Of a DNA stretch of 64,000 bases, positions 12,401 through 27,400 are shown in pieces. The stretch is taken from assembly GCA_001557505.1 (NCBI GenBank), contig LSAX01000012.1, positions 434,001 to 498,000 of the forward strand, in the 5' to 3' direction. This stretch comes from Reticulascus tulasneorum (taxonomy: Eukaryota > Ascomycota > Sordariomycetes > Glomerellales > Reticulascaceae). Both the position numbers and the translations under genes were made by a program. Numbering within the stretch: the first letter of the stretch is position 1; each line of letters starts with the position of its first letter. The notes under the pieces were generated by a model, which had not been told where the DNA came from, searched no databases, and was given only the letters and a program-made list of their open reading frames with translations.

Positions 12401-15400
12401 ATGATGGACCTGTCGAACAATCGTTTGCCCAGGGCCGCTTGTGGTTCCTAGACCAGCTGAATATTGGTGCGTCGTGGTACCTGATGCCGCTCGCTGCACG
12501 AATGCGGGGGCCGCTAGACGTTGATGCTCTTTCAACTGCCTTGTTTTCTCTAGAGCAGCGGCACGAAACTCTGAGGACGACATTTGCAGAACAAGACGGC
12601 GTAGGTGTGCAAATTGTTCACCCTAGCCACCTAAAGCCACTCAGAGTGATCGACGTATCATCCGATTGGAATGGAAGCTACGTTGAACCTCTAAAGCAAG
12701 AGCAGACGACACCTTTCGACTTGTCCTCTGAGCCAGGGTGGAGAGTATCGTTGCTACGACTAGGAGATAACGACCATATTTTATCCATCGTCATGCACCA
12801 TATTATCTCTGACGGCTGGTCGGTCGACGTGTTGCGCCGAGAGCTGGACCAGTTCTATGCGGACGCGGTCCGTGGCCACGACCCGTTGTCGCGAGTCAGC
12901 CCGCTGCCCATCCAGTATCGTGACTTTTCCGTATGGCAGAAGCAGGCAGAGCAGGTGGTGGAGCACCAGCGGCAGCTTGAGTACTGGAAAATACAGTTAG
13001 CGGATAGCTCTCCTGCCGAGATTCTGAGCGATCGGCCACGGCCGGCCATACATTCTGGTCGCGCCGGTGTCGTTCAGGTCACCATTGAGGGCGTAGTCTA
13101 TGATCAGCTTCAAGCTTTCTGTCGAACGCACCAGACGACCTCGTTTACCGTACTGCTCGCGGCCTTCCGTGCAGCACACTACCGTCTCACCGGGGCCGAA
13201 GATGCCACCATTGGCACCCCAATCGCCAATCGTAATCGGCCGGAGCTGGAGAACTTGGTCGGCTTCTTTGTCAACCCGCAGTGTATGCGGATTACTATAG
13301 AACAAGATGACACATTCGAAAGCCTGGTTCAGCAAGTCCGATCGACTACAACAGCCGCATTCGCACACCAAGATGTCCCATTCGAGCGCATCGTGTCGGC
13401 AATCTTGCCCGGGTCGAGAGACACATCTCGGAACCCGCTTGTACAACTAATGTTCGCGCTGCATTCCCAGCAGGACTTAGGAAAGATCCAGTTAGAAGGC
13501 CTAGACGGAGAGCCGGTACCGGGGACAGTGTCAACCCGTTTCGATATCGAATTCCACGTGTTTCAGCAGGCGGGAATGCTTGTGGGCAGCATTCTCTTTG
13601 CCACAGACCTATTTGAGGCCTCCACTATTCAAGGGATGGCCACTGTCTTTCACGAGGTCCTACGCCGCGGCCTCAGCCAGCCTGAGATGCCCATCGCGGT
13701 TCTCCCGCTTGCCGACGGCATCCCGGACCTTCGTGGCATGGGCTTGCTTGATGTTGAGCGGACCGACTATCCCTGGGATTTGAGCGTGGTAGACGTCTTC
13801 CGCAAGCAGGTAGCTGTTTGCCCGGACACGACTGCCGTCACTGATGCATGCTCACGCCTGACCTATGCCCAACTAGACAGACAATCAGACGAAGTCGCTT
13901 CCTGGCTTCGCCAGCGGAAGATGGCGGCCGAGACACTGGTCGGCGTGCTTGCGCCGCGATCTTGTCAGACGATTGTAGCCTTGTTCGGTATTCTGAAGGC
14001 AAACCTTGCCTATCTTCCGCTCGATGTCACCGTGCCAAGCGCCCGCATTGACACCATTCTGTCTACCGTTTCAGGGCACAAGCTCATCCTACTGGGTGCA
14101 GATGTCCCTCCTCCAGATATTCAAGTTGTCGATGTGGAGCTAGTTCGGATCGGCGATACCCTTGGCTATTACAGCCCCGAGTACAATATGAGTGTTGGCG
14201 TTGAACCGTCGGCGAATAGCCTCGCTTACGTCATCTTCACGTCTGGGTCGACAGGTAAACCTAAGGGCGTCATGATCGAGCACCGTGCCATTCTTCGGCT
14301 GGTTAAAGACAGCAACGTGGTGTCAATGCTACCTCAAACAGTGAGAATGGCACACCTGACGAACCTTGCCTTCGATGTATCGGTATGGGAGGTGTTGGCA
14401 GCCATCCTCAATGGTGGAACATTGGTTTGTATCGACTTGTTCACTACTATGGACAGCAAAGCCCTCCATGCTACTTTTGTGCGGGAACGAATCCAGGCCG
14501 CCATGCTTCCGCCTGCGCTACTAAAGCAGTGTCTCGCCTACGTCCCCGATGCGTTTGGTACCTTGGAAGCCCTCTTCACTGCGGGCGATCGTCTTGACGG
14601 TCGTGATGCGGTGCAGGCCCAGGCCCAGGTCCAAGGCGGAGTTTACAATGCATATGGTCCCAGCGAAACCCATATCTGCACTATCTACAAGGTCGGCGAG
14701 CAGGAGTCGTTTGTGAACGGGGTCCCGATAGGCCGGGCCGCCAGCAACTCCGGAGTCTATGTCATGGACCCAAACCAACACCTCGTTCCCCTAGGCGTGA
14801 TGGGCGAATTAGTGGTCACCGGAGACGGCCTCGCGCGGGGGTACATTGATCCGACCTTGGAACAGGATCGCTTCGTATATGTTGCTATCAACGGAGAGTC
14901 CGTCAGAGCATACCGAACTGGAGACCGAGTTCGTTACCGACCGACAGACGGCTATATTGAGTTCTTTGGCCGGATGGACCAACAGATCAAGATCCGTGGC
15001 CACCGAATAGAGCCGGCCGAGGTAGAACACGCCATGCTCAGGCACGATATCGTCCGCGACGCGGCGGTTGTCGTGCGAACTCAGCACCTAGAGCCAGAAA
15101 TGGTCGGTTTCATCGAGACTCGCGGCGACTACTCTGTTGAAGATAATTGGGTCATGGAGGACGCTACCGATGACCTAGGAAATTGGAAAGAACAACGTGC
15201 TGTACGGTCTGAAAAGGTTATTCGGAGTTATCTGCAGGCTCTGTTTCCAGGATATATGGTCCCTGAACGGATTGTGATATTAGACCAAATGCCCATCAAT
15301 GCCAACGGCAAGGTCGATCGGAGAGAGCTCGCTCGAAAGGCAAAGACCGTTGCCAAGAACAAAACCGTATCTACGCGCGTGCTTCCCCGCAACGAAGTAG

Positions 15401-18400
15401 AGGTTGCGCTGTGCGAGGAGTTTGCTGATGTGCTTGGCGTTGACGTCGGAATCACCGATAACTTCTTCGATCTCGGTGGTCACTCCCTCATGGCAACCAA
15501 GCTCGCGGCCCGCATCAGTCGCCGTCTAGACACCCGGGTGTCGGTCAAGGATGTCTTCGACCAGCCCGTCCTGGCCGATCTTGCCGCCACCATCCGACAA
15601 GGCTCGACTCTACATAGTCCGATTCCTATGACGAACTATGATGGACCTGTGCAGCAGTCGTTTGCTCAGGGCCGCCTGTGGTTCCTCGACCAGCTGAATC
15701 TCGGTGCGTCATGGTACCTCATGCCACTCGCCGTACGATTAAGTGGGTTACTGCACGTTGATGCTCTTACAAGTGCCCTGTACTCTCTAGAGCACCGGCA
15801 CGAAGCCTTGAGGACGACATTTGCGGAGCAAGACGGCGTAGGCGTACAAATTATTCACCCTAGCCACCTAAAGCCGCTCAGAGTGATTGACGTATCAGCC
15901 GAGTGGAATGGAAGCTACATTCAGCCTCTAAATCAAGAGCAGACAACACCCTTCGACTTGTCCTCTGAGCCAGGGTGGAGAGTATCGTTGCTACGACTAG
16001 GAGATAACGATCACATTCTCTCTATCGTCATGCATCACATCATCTCTGATGGCTGGTCGATCGATGTGTTGCGCCGAGAGCTGGACCAGTTCTATGCGGA
16101 CGCGGTCCGTGGCCACGACCCGTTGTCGCGAGTCAGCCCGCTCCCTATCCAGTATCGCGACTTTGCCGTATGGCAAAAGCAGGCCGAGCAGGTGGTGGAG
16201 CACGAGCGGCAGCTCGATTACTGGAAAATACAGTTAGCGGATAGCTCTCCCGCCGAGATTTTGAGCGATCGACCACGGCCGGCCATACAATCTGGTCGTG
16301 CCGGGGTTGCCCAGCTCACCATCAAGGGTGCAGTATACGATGGGCTTCAAGCGTTCTGCCGAACGCACCAGACGACTCCGTTCGCAGTACTGCTCACGGC
16401 CTTCCGTGCAGCACACTACCGGCTCACCGGGGTCGAAGATGCTACTATTGGCACCCCAATCGCCAATCGTAATCGGCCGGAGCTGGAGAATATGATCGGC
16501 TTCTTTGTCAATACGCAGTGTATGCGGATTACCGTAGATCACGATGATACATTCGAAAGCCTAGTTCAGCAGGTCCGATCAACCACGACAGCCGCATTCG
16601 CACACCAAGACGTACCGTTCGAACGCATCGTATCGGCGCTTGTACCTGAATCGAGAGACGCGTCTCGGAACCCGCTTGTACAACTCATGTTCGCCCTCCA
16701 TTCACAGAAGAACCTGGGAAAGATTCAATTGAACGGCCTTGATGGAGAGCCTGTACCAGCGACGATATCGACGCGGTTCGATATCGAATTTCATGTATTC
16801 CAGCAGGATAAAATGCTTGTGGGTAGTATTCTCTTTGCCACAGACCTATTTGAGGTGAAGACGATTCAAAACATGATCACCGTCTTTGAGGAAGTTTTAG
16901 GCCAAGGCCTGGAAAAACCTGAGATATCCATCGCGGTCCTCCCGCTTACCCACGCGGTTACCGACCTTCGCAGCGCGGGCTTGCTTGACATCGAGAGAAC
17001 CAACTACCCTCGAGATTCAAGCGTAGTAGACGTGTTCCGCAAGCAGGTGGCCGTTTGCCCAGACGCCACAGCTGTCACTGACGCATCCTCACGCCTAACT
17101 TATGCCGAATTGGATCGACAATCGGACGAGGTCGCTTTCTGGCTTCGCCAGCGGAAGATGGCGGCCGAGACCCTGATTGGGGTAATTGCGCCGCGATCGT
17201 GTCAGACCGTCGTGGCCTTCTTCGGTATCCTCAAGGCAAACCTCGCCTATCTTCCGCTTGACGTTAACGTACCTGCTGCTCGCATGGAGGCTATGCTGTC
17301 TCTTGTTGCAGGACGGAAGCTAATCTTAATCGGTTTAGGTATAACTGTTCCGGATATTCAGCATGCCGATGTAGAACTGGTTCACATCACAGAAACTCTA
17401 GGTTATTACAGTCCAGATGAGATTAGGGGTGCCGGTGTCGGACCGTCAGCCACAAGCCTCGCATATGTCATCTTCACCTCGGGGTCGACGGGGAAGCCCA
17501 AAGGCGTCATGGTCGAGCACAGAGCCATTCTACGGCTGGTGAAGCAGAGTAACTTAATCTCGCAGCTGAAGGCGGCCGTCTGCGTTGCTCACATGGCCAA
17601 CCTTGCTTTCGATGCCACAACGTGGGAGATATATGCGCCACTCTTAAACGGTGGTACAGTGGTTTGCATAGACTACATGACCGTTCTGGACGCTAGGTCT
17701 TTGGCCCTTACCTTTTCAACAGAGAGAATTAGAGCTGCGTTCTTTTCTACAGCTTTGCTAAAGCAATGTCTAGACGAAATTCCGTCTGCAATAGCTGGGT
17801 TAGACCTACTGTTTGCTGGAGGTGAAAGAATGCGACCACAAGATGCAATAACAGCGAGGCAACTAGTTCGGGATATGTTCTGCCATGTATACGGACCGAC
17901 AGAAAACACGACGTTCAGTACTGTATTCCAAATGCACGCAGAGGAGCACTGTGTGAACGGTGTTCCGATCGGCCGGTCCGTCAGCAACTCCGGCGCCTAT
18001 ATCATGGACCTGAAACAACGACTAGTTCCCCTAGGCGTGATGGGTGAACTAGTCGTCACCGGAGACGGTCTCGCGCGAGGCTACACTGATCCAACCTTGG
18101 ACAAAAATCGATTTGTGAACGTGACCATTAACGGCGAGTCCGTGAGAGCATACCGAACTGGAGACCGGGCTCGTTACCGACCATCAGACGGCCATATCGA
18201 GTTCTTTGGTCGGATGGACCAGCAGATTAAGATCCGTGGTTACCGAATCGAGCCGGCTGAAGTAGAGCACGCTATGCTCAGCCACGATATCGTTAGTAAC
18301 GCGGCGATTGTCGTACAAGAACAGGACGGCCAAGAGCCGGAAATGGTCGGGTTCATCGCAGCCCAAGGCTACACCACCACCACGACAAATGCCCAGGACG

Positions 18401-21400
18401 AGATTACCAGCCAGATAGAAGGTTGGGAAGACCATTTTGAGACGACAACATATGCAGATATCAACAGTATTGACCGTTCTACCGTCGGCAGCGACTTCAT
18501 GGGCTGGACGTCAATGTATGACGGGAAGGCAATTGACACAAACCAGATGCAAGAGTGGCTCGACGATACGATAGAAACTCTCCTAGATGGCCAGGCACCT
18601 GGCCACGTTTTTGAGATAGGCACTGGTACTGGCATGGTCTTATTCAATCTTGGCAAAGCTGCAGGTCTAGAAAGCTATGTTGGGCTGGAGCCGTCCCGAT
18701 CGGCGGCCGCCTTCGCCACCAACATGGTCAAGTCGATCCCAAATCTGGCCGGAAGAGCCGAAATACATGTCGGCACAGCAACAGATGTCAGTCAGCTAGA
18801 GGGACTCCGCCCAGACCTGGTGATATTCAACTCCGTCGTCCAGTACTTCCCTACACCTGAGTACTTGGTAGAGGTAATCGACACGGTCACGCAGTTGCCG
18901 GGAGTCAAACGTCTGTTCTTTGGTGACATTCGGTCGTATGCCACAAATAGGGACTTTCTCGCCTCCAGGGCTCTTCATTCCCTCGGCAGAGATGCGAACA
19001 AGGAGAGTGTTCGACGGAAGATGGCAGAGATGGAAGAACGTGAAGAAGAGCTGCTTATCGACCCAGCTTTTTTCACCGACTTAACTCGCCGGTGGCCCGG
19101 TCGGATCAGCCACGTTGAGATTCTGCCGAAGAAGATGACAGCTACTAACGAGCTCAGCTCGTACCGTTATGCGGCCGTCGTGTACGTGAACAGTCCAGAG
19201 GAAGATGTACAGCCTGTGCAAACAATTGACGCAAAGTCCTGGATTGACTTTGAAGGGACGCGGATGGACCACCATGCCCTTCTCCATCTCCTGCAGAGTT
19301 CGCCAGACACCATGGCAGTACCTGTGGGAAACATCCCGTATAGCAAAACGATCCTAGAGCGGTATGTTGTCGACTCACTTGATGACGACAGTGTCAACGA
19401 AACCGAGCAAGACTCAATAGACGGAACCGCCTGGCTCTCGTCCGTCCGCTCTAAATCTGAACGCTGCTCATCTCTCTCCACTACCGACCTCTTACAGCTA
19501 GCCGAAGAGGCCGGCTTCAGTATAGAGATCAGCTGGGCCAGGCAGCGGTCCCAGCACGGCGCCCTCGATGCCGTGTTTCATCATTATCCGCCTGTTCGCG
19601 ACGGCGCTCGCAAGCTGCTACAATTCCCGACCGATCGTGTGAGCGCATCTTTGACGCATACAAACCGGCCACTGCAGCGTCTGCAGAGCCGGCGGGTCGA
19701 GGCGCAGATCCGAGAGCGACTGCAAGCATTGCTCCCGTCGTACATGGTGCCCGGAAAGATCGTGGTCCTAGAACAAATGCCAATTAACGCCAACGGCAAG
19801 GTCGATCGGAAAGAGCTCGCTCGAAGAGCCAAGACCGTTGCCAAGGCCAAGCCCGTCTCTGCACGCGTAGCTCCCCGTAACGAAGTAGAAGTAGCTTTAT
19901 GCGAGGAGTTTGCTGATGTGCTTGGTGTCGACGTCGGCGTCACCGATAACTTCTTCGATCTCGGTGGTCACTCCCTCATGGCAACCAAGCTCGCAGCCCG
20001 CATCAGTCGTCGCCTCGACACCCGGGTGTCAGTCAAGGATGTCTTCGACCAGCCCGTCCTGGCTGATCTCGCCGCCACCATCCGCCGAGGTTCGGCTCCA
20101 CATAGTTCGATTCCCGTGACGAAGTATAATGGACCGGTCGAACAGTCGTTTGCCCAGGGCCGCTTGTGGTTCCTCGACCAGCTGAATCTCGGTGCGTCGT
20201 GGTACCTCATGCCGATCGCGGCACGAATTCGCGGGTCGCTACACATTGATGCTCTTACAGCAGCCTTATTCGCTCTAGAGCAGCGACACGAAACTCTGAG
20301 AACTACATTTGCAGAGCAGGACGGCACAGGCGTGCAAATTATTCACCCCAGTCACCTGAAGTCGCTCAGAGTGATTGATGTATTAGCTGAGTGGAATGGA
20401 AGCTATGTTGAGCCTCTCAATCAAGAGCAGACGACCCCCTTCGATTTGTCGTCTGAGCCCGGGTGGAGAGTATCGTTGCTACGACTAGGAGATGACGACC
20501 ATATCCTATCTATCGTCATGCACCATATTATCTCTGACGGCTGGTCGGTCGACGTGTTGCGCCGAGAGCTGGACCAGTTCTATGCGGACGCGGTCCGTGG
20601 CCACGACCCGTTGTCGCGAGTCAGCCCGCTGCCCATCCAGTACCGCGACTTTGCCCTATGGCAGAAGGAGGCCGAGCAGGTGGTGGAGCACCAGCGGCAG
20701 CTCGAGTACTGGAAAATACAGATGGCGGATAGCTCTCCCGCCGAGATTCTGAGCGATCGACCACGGCCGGCCATACATTCTGGTCATGCCGGGGTTGCCC
20801 AGCTCACCATTGAGGGTGCAGTATACGATCGGCTGCAGGTGCTCTGCCGAAAGCACCAGACGACTTCATTTACCGTACTGCTCGCGGCCTTCCGTGCAGC
20901 ACACTACCGGCTCACCGGGGTCGAAGATGCCACTATTGGCACTCCAATCGCCAATCGTAATCGGCCGGAGCTGGAGAATATGATCGGCTTCTTTGTCAAT
21001 ACGCAGTGTATGCGGATTACCGTAGATCACGATGACACATTCGAAAGCTTGGTTCAGCAGGTCCGATCGACCACGACAGCCGCATTCTCACACCAAGACG
21101 TACCGTTCGAGCGCATCGTATCGGCGCTTGTACCTGGGTCGAGAGACACGTCTCGGAACCCTCTTGTACAACTCATGTTTGCTCTTCATTCACAGCAGGG
21201 CCTAGGAAAGATCCAGTTAGACAACCTCGTCGGAGAGTCTGTACCAGGAACGGCATCGACGCGGTTTGACATCGAATTTCACGTATTCCAGGAGAGTGGA
21301 AGGCTCGTGGGCAGCATTCTCTTTGCCACAGATCTATATGAGACGAAAACAATCAATAACATGATCACCATCTTCGAGGAGGTTCTCGTCCAAGGCATGG

Positions 21401-24400
21401 ATAAGCCTCAGATGCCTATCGCGGTCCTCCCCCTTACTGAGGGTGTTATCGACCTTCGTAGCATGGGCTTGCTTGATATCCACAAAACTGACTATCCTCG
21501 AGATTCGAGCGTGGTAGACGTCTTCCGCAAGCAGGTGGCCGCTTGCCCGGACGCCACGGCCGTCACTGACACATCCTCACGCCTGACCTATGCCCAGCTG
21601 GACCGGCTATCAGACGAGGTCGCTTCCTGGCTGCGCCAGCGGAAGATGGCGGCCGAGACGCTAGTCGGCGTGCTTGCGCCGCGGTCGTGTCAGACGATTG
21701 TGGCCTTCTTCGGCATTCTCAAGGCAAATCTTGCATATCTTCCGCTCGATGTTAACGTACCCGCTGCTCGCATTGACGTTATTCTTTCTGTTGCTTCAGG
21801 ACGGAAGCTAGTCCTGCTCGGTTCAGATGTACCACCTCCAGATATTCTGCTTACTGAGGTAGAGCTGGTTCGAATAGGCGACACTCTAGGCCATTACAAC
21901 TCAGATGACAGTATGACTGCTGGCGTTGGGCCGTCTGCGACAAGCCTTGCATACGTCATCTACACCTCTGGGTCGACAGGTAAGCCCAAGGGCGTCATGG
22001 TCGAGCATCGCAGCATTGTGCGACTAGTCAAGGAAAGTAATGTGGTATCCAAGCTCTCTACAACTGTTTCCGTCGCCCATCTGTCTAATGTTGCCTTCGA
22101 TGCCGCCACATGGGAAATTTATGCACCTCTTTTGAACGGCGGGACGGTAGTCTGCATCGACTATTTTACCATCCTAGACAGCAAGGCTCTCGAGGTTTTG
22201 TTTCTGCAAGAACATATCCGCGCCGCTATGCTTCCGCCTGCGCTGCTCAAGCAGTGCTTAGTTGATACCCCCTCCACAATCGGAGCTCTAGACGTTCTTT
22301 TCGTCGCCGGCGATCGGTTTGACAGCCGCGATGCGGTTCATGCCCAAGCCCTTGTCGGCACTGGTGTCTATAATGCTTACGGTCCAACTGAGAACGCTAT
22401 CCTGAGCACTATCTATAATGTCAGCGAGCAGGAATCATTTGTGAATGGCGTTCCAATCGGCCGGCCTGTCAGTAACTCCGGCGCCTATATCATGGACCCG
22501 AAACAGCAGTTGGTTCCGCTCGGCGTCATGGGTGAACTAGTCGTCACCGGAGACGGTCTCGCGCGAGGATACACCGATCCGACCTTGGACCAGGGCCGGT
22601 TCGTGTGCGTGACCATCAACGGAGAGTCACTCAGAGCATATCGAACTGGAGACCGGGCTCGTTGTAGACCAACAGACGGCCATATCGAGTTCTTTGGCCG
22701 GATGGACCAACAGATTAAGATACGTGGCCACCGAATCGAGCCGGCCGAGGTAGAGCACGCCATGCTCAGCCACGATATAGTTCGCGACGCGGCGGTCGTC
22801 GTGCAGATACAAGACGGCCAGGAGCCGGAGATGATCGGATTCGTCGCAGCCCAGGGCGAGAGCAGCACCAATAATGACCAGGACGAGGTCACCGGCCAGG
22901 TAGAAGGTTGGGGAGATCACTTTGAGACGACTACATATGCAGATATCAACAGTATCGATCGTTCTGCCGTCGGCAGTGACTTCATGGGCTGGACATCGAT
23001 GCATGACGGGAAGGCAATTGACAAGGCCGAGATGCAAGAGTGGCTCGACGATACCATACAAACTCTCCTAGACGGCCAAGCACCTGGTCATGTCTTTGAA
23101 ATCGGCACTGGTACCGGTATGGTCTTATTCAATCTTGACAAAGCTGCAGGTCTAGAGAGCTATGTTGGGCTGGAGCCGTCCCGGTCGGCGGCCGTCTTCG
23201 CCACCAACATGGTCAAGTCTACTCCGAATCTGGTCGGCAAAGCTGAAATACATGTCGGCACAGCAACAGATATCAATCAGCTGGCAGGACTCCGCCCAAA
23301 CCTGGTGGTGCTCAACTCCGTCGTCCAATACTTCCCTACGCCCGAGTACTTGATAGAGGTCGTCGACACGCTTACGCAGTTGCCGGGGGTCAAGCGTCTA
23401 TTCTTTGGTGATATTCGGTCATATGCCATAAACAGGGACTTTCTCGCCGCCAGGGCGCTTCGCACGCTAGGTAGAGACGTGAACAAGGAGAGTGTTCGAC
23501 GGAAGATGGCAGAGATGGAAGAACGTGAAGAGGAGCTGCTTGTCGACCCGGCCTTTTTCACCGGCTTGGCCAACCGGCTGCCCGGTCGGATCAGTCACGT
23601 TGAGATTCTACCGAAGAATATGAGAGCTACCAACGAGCTTAGCTCGTACCGTTATGCGGCCGTCGTGTACATGAACAGTCCAGAGGAAGATGCACAGCCT
23701 GTGCATATGATAGATTCAAAGTCCTGGATTGATTTCGAACGGACGCGGATGGACCATCATGGCCTTCTCCGTCTCCTGCAGAGTTCGCCAGACGCCGTGG
23801 CAGTACCTGTGGGAAACATCCCATATAGCAAAACGATTCTAGAACGATATGCTGTTGAATCACTTGACGACGACAGTGTCAATGAAACCGGGCAAGACTC
23901 GTTAGACGGAATCGCCTGGCTTTCGTCCGTTCGCTCTAAATCTGAACACTGCGCATCTTTCTCTGTTGCCGACCTCGTTCAGATAGCCAAAGAGGCAGGC
24001 TTCAGTGTCGAAATAAGCTGGGCCAGGCAGCGGTCCCAACACGGCGCCCTCGATGCCGTGTTCCATCATTATCCGTCTGTTCATAAAGGGGGCCGAATGC
24101 GGCTGCAATTCCCGACAGATCACGGAAGCACATCGTTGACGCAGACAAACCGACCGCTGCAGCGACTACAGAGCCGGCGAGTCGAGGCGCAAATCCGTGA
24201 GCGACTGCGAGCATTGCTCCCGTCGTACATGGTGCCCGGAAAGATCGTGGTCCTAGACCAGATGCCCATCAATACCAACGGCAAAGTCGATCGGAGAGAG
24301 CTCGCTCGAAAAGCCAAGACCGTTGCCACTGCCAAGCCCATCTCTATACGCGTGGCTCCCCGTAATGAGATAGAGGCCGCGCTGTGCGAAGAGTTTGCTG

Positions 24401-27400
24401 ATGTGCTCGGCGTTGACGTCGGGGTCACCGATAACTTCTTCGATCTCGGTGGTCACTCCCTCATGGCCACCAAGCTCGCAGCCCGCATCAGTCGACGCCT
24501 AGACACCCGGGTGTCTGTTAAGGATGTCTTCGACCAGGCCGTCCTGGCCGATCTCGCCGCCACCATCCGCCGTGGCTCGGCTCCACATAGTCCAATCCAC
24601 GCGACGAAATATGATGGACCGGTCGAACAGTCGTTTGCCCAAGGCCGTTTGTGGTTCCTCGACCAGCTGACTCTGGGTGCGTCGTGGTACCTCATGCCGA
24701 TCGCCGCACGAATGCGGGGGCCGCTACACATTGATGCTCTTACAGCAGCCTTATTCGCTCTAGAGCAGCGACACGAAACTCTGAGAACTACATTTGCAGA
24801 GCAGGACGGAACAGGCGTGCAAATTATTCACCCTAGTCAACTGAAGTCGCTCAGAGTGATTGATGTATTAGCTGAGTGGAATGGAAGCTATGTTGAGCCT
24901 CTCAATCAAGAGCAGACGACCCCCTTCGACTTGTCGTCTGAGCCCGGGTGGAGAGTATCGTTGCTACGACTAGGAGACAACGACCATATCCTATCTATCG
25001 TCATGCACCATATTATCTCTGACGGCTGGTCGGTCGACGTGTTGCGCCGAGAGCTGGACCAGTTCTATGCGGACGCGGTCCGTGGCCACGACCCGTTGTC
25101 GCGAGTCAGCCCGCTCCCCATCCAGTATCGCGACTTCGCTTTATGGCAGAAGCAGGCTGAGCAGGTGGTGGAGCACCAGCGTCAGCTCGATTACTGGAAA
25201 ATACAGTTGGCGGATAGCTCTCCCGCCGAGATTCTGAGCGATCGACCGCGGCCGGCCATACATTCTGGTCGTGCCGGGGTTGCCCAGCTCACCATCGAGG
25301 GTGCGGTATATGATCGTCTCCAAGCGTTCTGCCGAAAGCACCAGACGACTTCGTTTACCGTACTGCTCGCGGCCTTCCGTGCAGCACACTACCGGCTCAC
25401 CGGGGTCGAAGATGCCACTATTGGCACTCCAATCGCCAATCGTAATCGGCCGGAGCTGGAGAATATGATCGGCTTCTTTGTCAATACGCAGTGTATGCGG
25501 ATTACTGTAGATCACGATGACACATTCGAAAGCTTGGTTCAGCAGGTCCGATCGACTACGACAGCCGCATTCGCACACCAAGACGTACCGTTCGAGCGCA
25601 TCGTATCGGCGCTCGTACCTGGGTCGAGAGACACGTCTCGGAACCCTCTTGTACAACTCATGTTTGCTCTTCATTCACAGCAGGGCCTAGGAAAGATCCA
25701 GTTAGACAACCTCGTCGGAGAGTCTGTACCAGGGACGGTATCGACGCGGCTTGATGTCGAATTTCACGTATTTCAGGAAGTGGGAATGCTGGTGGGCAGT
25801 ATTCTCTTTGCCACAGACTTATTTGAAGCCAAGACAATCCATAACATGATCAACGTCTTTAAGGAGGCTTTAGACCAAGGCCTGGATAAGCCTCAGATGC
25901 CTATCGTGGTCCTCCCCCTTACTGAGGGTGTTATCGACCTACGTAGCATGGGCTTGCTTGATATCCACAAGACTGAATATCCTCGAGATTCGAGCGTGGT
26001 AGACGTCTTCCGCAAGCAGGTGGCCGCTTGCCCTGACGCCACGGCCGTCACTGACGCATCCTCACGCCTGACCTATGCCCAGCTGGACCGGCTATCAGAC
26101 GAGGTCGCTTCCTGGCTGCGCCAGCGGAATATGGCGGCCGAGACGCTAGTCGGAGTGCTTGCGCCGCGGTCGTGTCAGACAATTGTGGCCTTCTTCGGCA
26201 TTCTTAAGGCGAACCTTGCCTATCTTCCACTCGACGTCAACGTACCCGCTGCTCGCATCGAGGCTATTCTATCTATCGTAACGGGGCAGAAGCTGATTCT
26301 ACTCGGTGATGACATCCCGGCACTAGATATCTCACTGGCCAAGGTGGAATTCGTTCGGATCTGCGATACTCTCGGAAATCGCAATCCAGATAGACGTATA
26401 AGTACCGCAATTATGCCATCGGCGACAAGCCTGGCATATGTCGTTTTCACGTCCGGGTCCACAGGTAGGCCCAAAGGCGTTATGGTCGATCACCGCGCCA
26501 TTCTACGGCTGGTAAAGCAGACTAATTTAATTTCACAATTGGAGGCGGCCGTCTGCGTTGCTCACATGGCGAACCTTGCTTTCGATGCCACAACGTGGGA
26601 GATCTATGCGCCACTCCTAAACGGCGGTACAGTGGTTTGCATCGACTACATGACGGTTCTGGACCCTGGCTCTCTGGCCCTTACTTTTTCAACAGAGAGG
26701 ATTAGAGCTGCTTTCTTTTCTACTGCTCTGCTAAAGCAATGTCTGGACACAACACCTTCTGCCATATCGGGCTTAGAGCTATTATTTGCTGGGGGAGAAA
26801 GAATGCGTACGCAAGATTCCCTAAAAGCAAGGCAACTAGTTCGGGGCACGTTTTGCCATGTATACGGGCCGACAGAGAATACGACGTTCAGTACTCTGTT
26901 CCGCATGCATGCAGAAGAGCGCTGTGTAAATGGTGTTCCAATTGGCCGAGCCATCAGTAACTCCGGCGCCTATATCATGGACCCCAAACAACAGCTGGTT
27001 TCTCTCGGAGTGATGGGCGAACTAGTCGTCACCGGAGACGGTCTCGCGCGAGGCTACACCGATCCGACCTTGGACCAGGACCGCTTCGTTTACGTGACCA
27101 TCAACGGAGAGTCCGTAAGGGGATATCGAACTGGAGACCGGGCGCGCTACCGACCAACAGATGGCCATATCGAGTTCTTTGGCCGGATGGACCAACAGAT
27201 CAAGATCCGCGGCCACCGAATCGAGCCGGCCGAGGTAGAACACGCCATGCTCAGCCATGATATAGTCCACGACGCGGCAGTCGTCGTGCAGGTACAAGAT
27301 GGCGATGAGCCGGAGATGGTTGGATTCGTCATAGCCCAGGGGGACAACGATACAATCCCCCATGACGAGGTCACCACCCAGGTAGAAGGTTGGGGAGACC

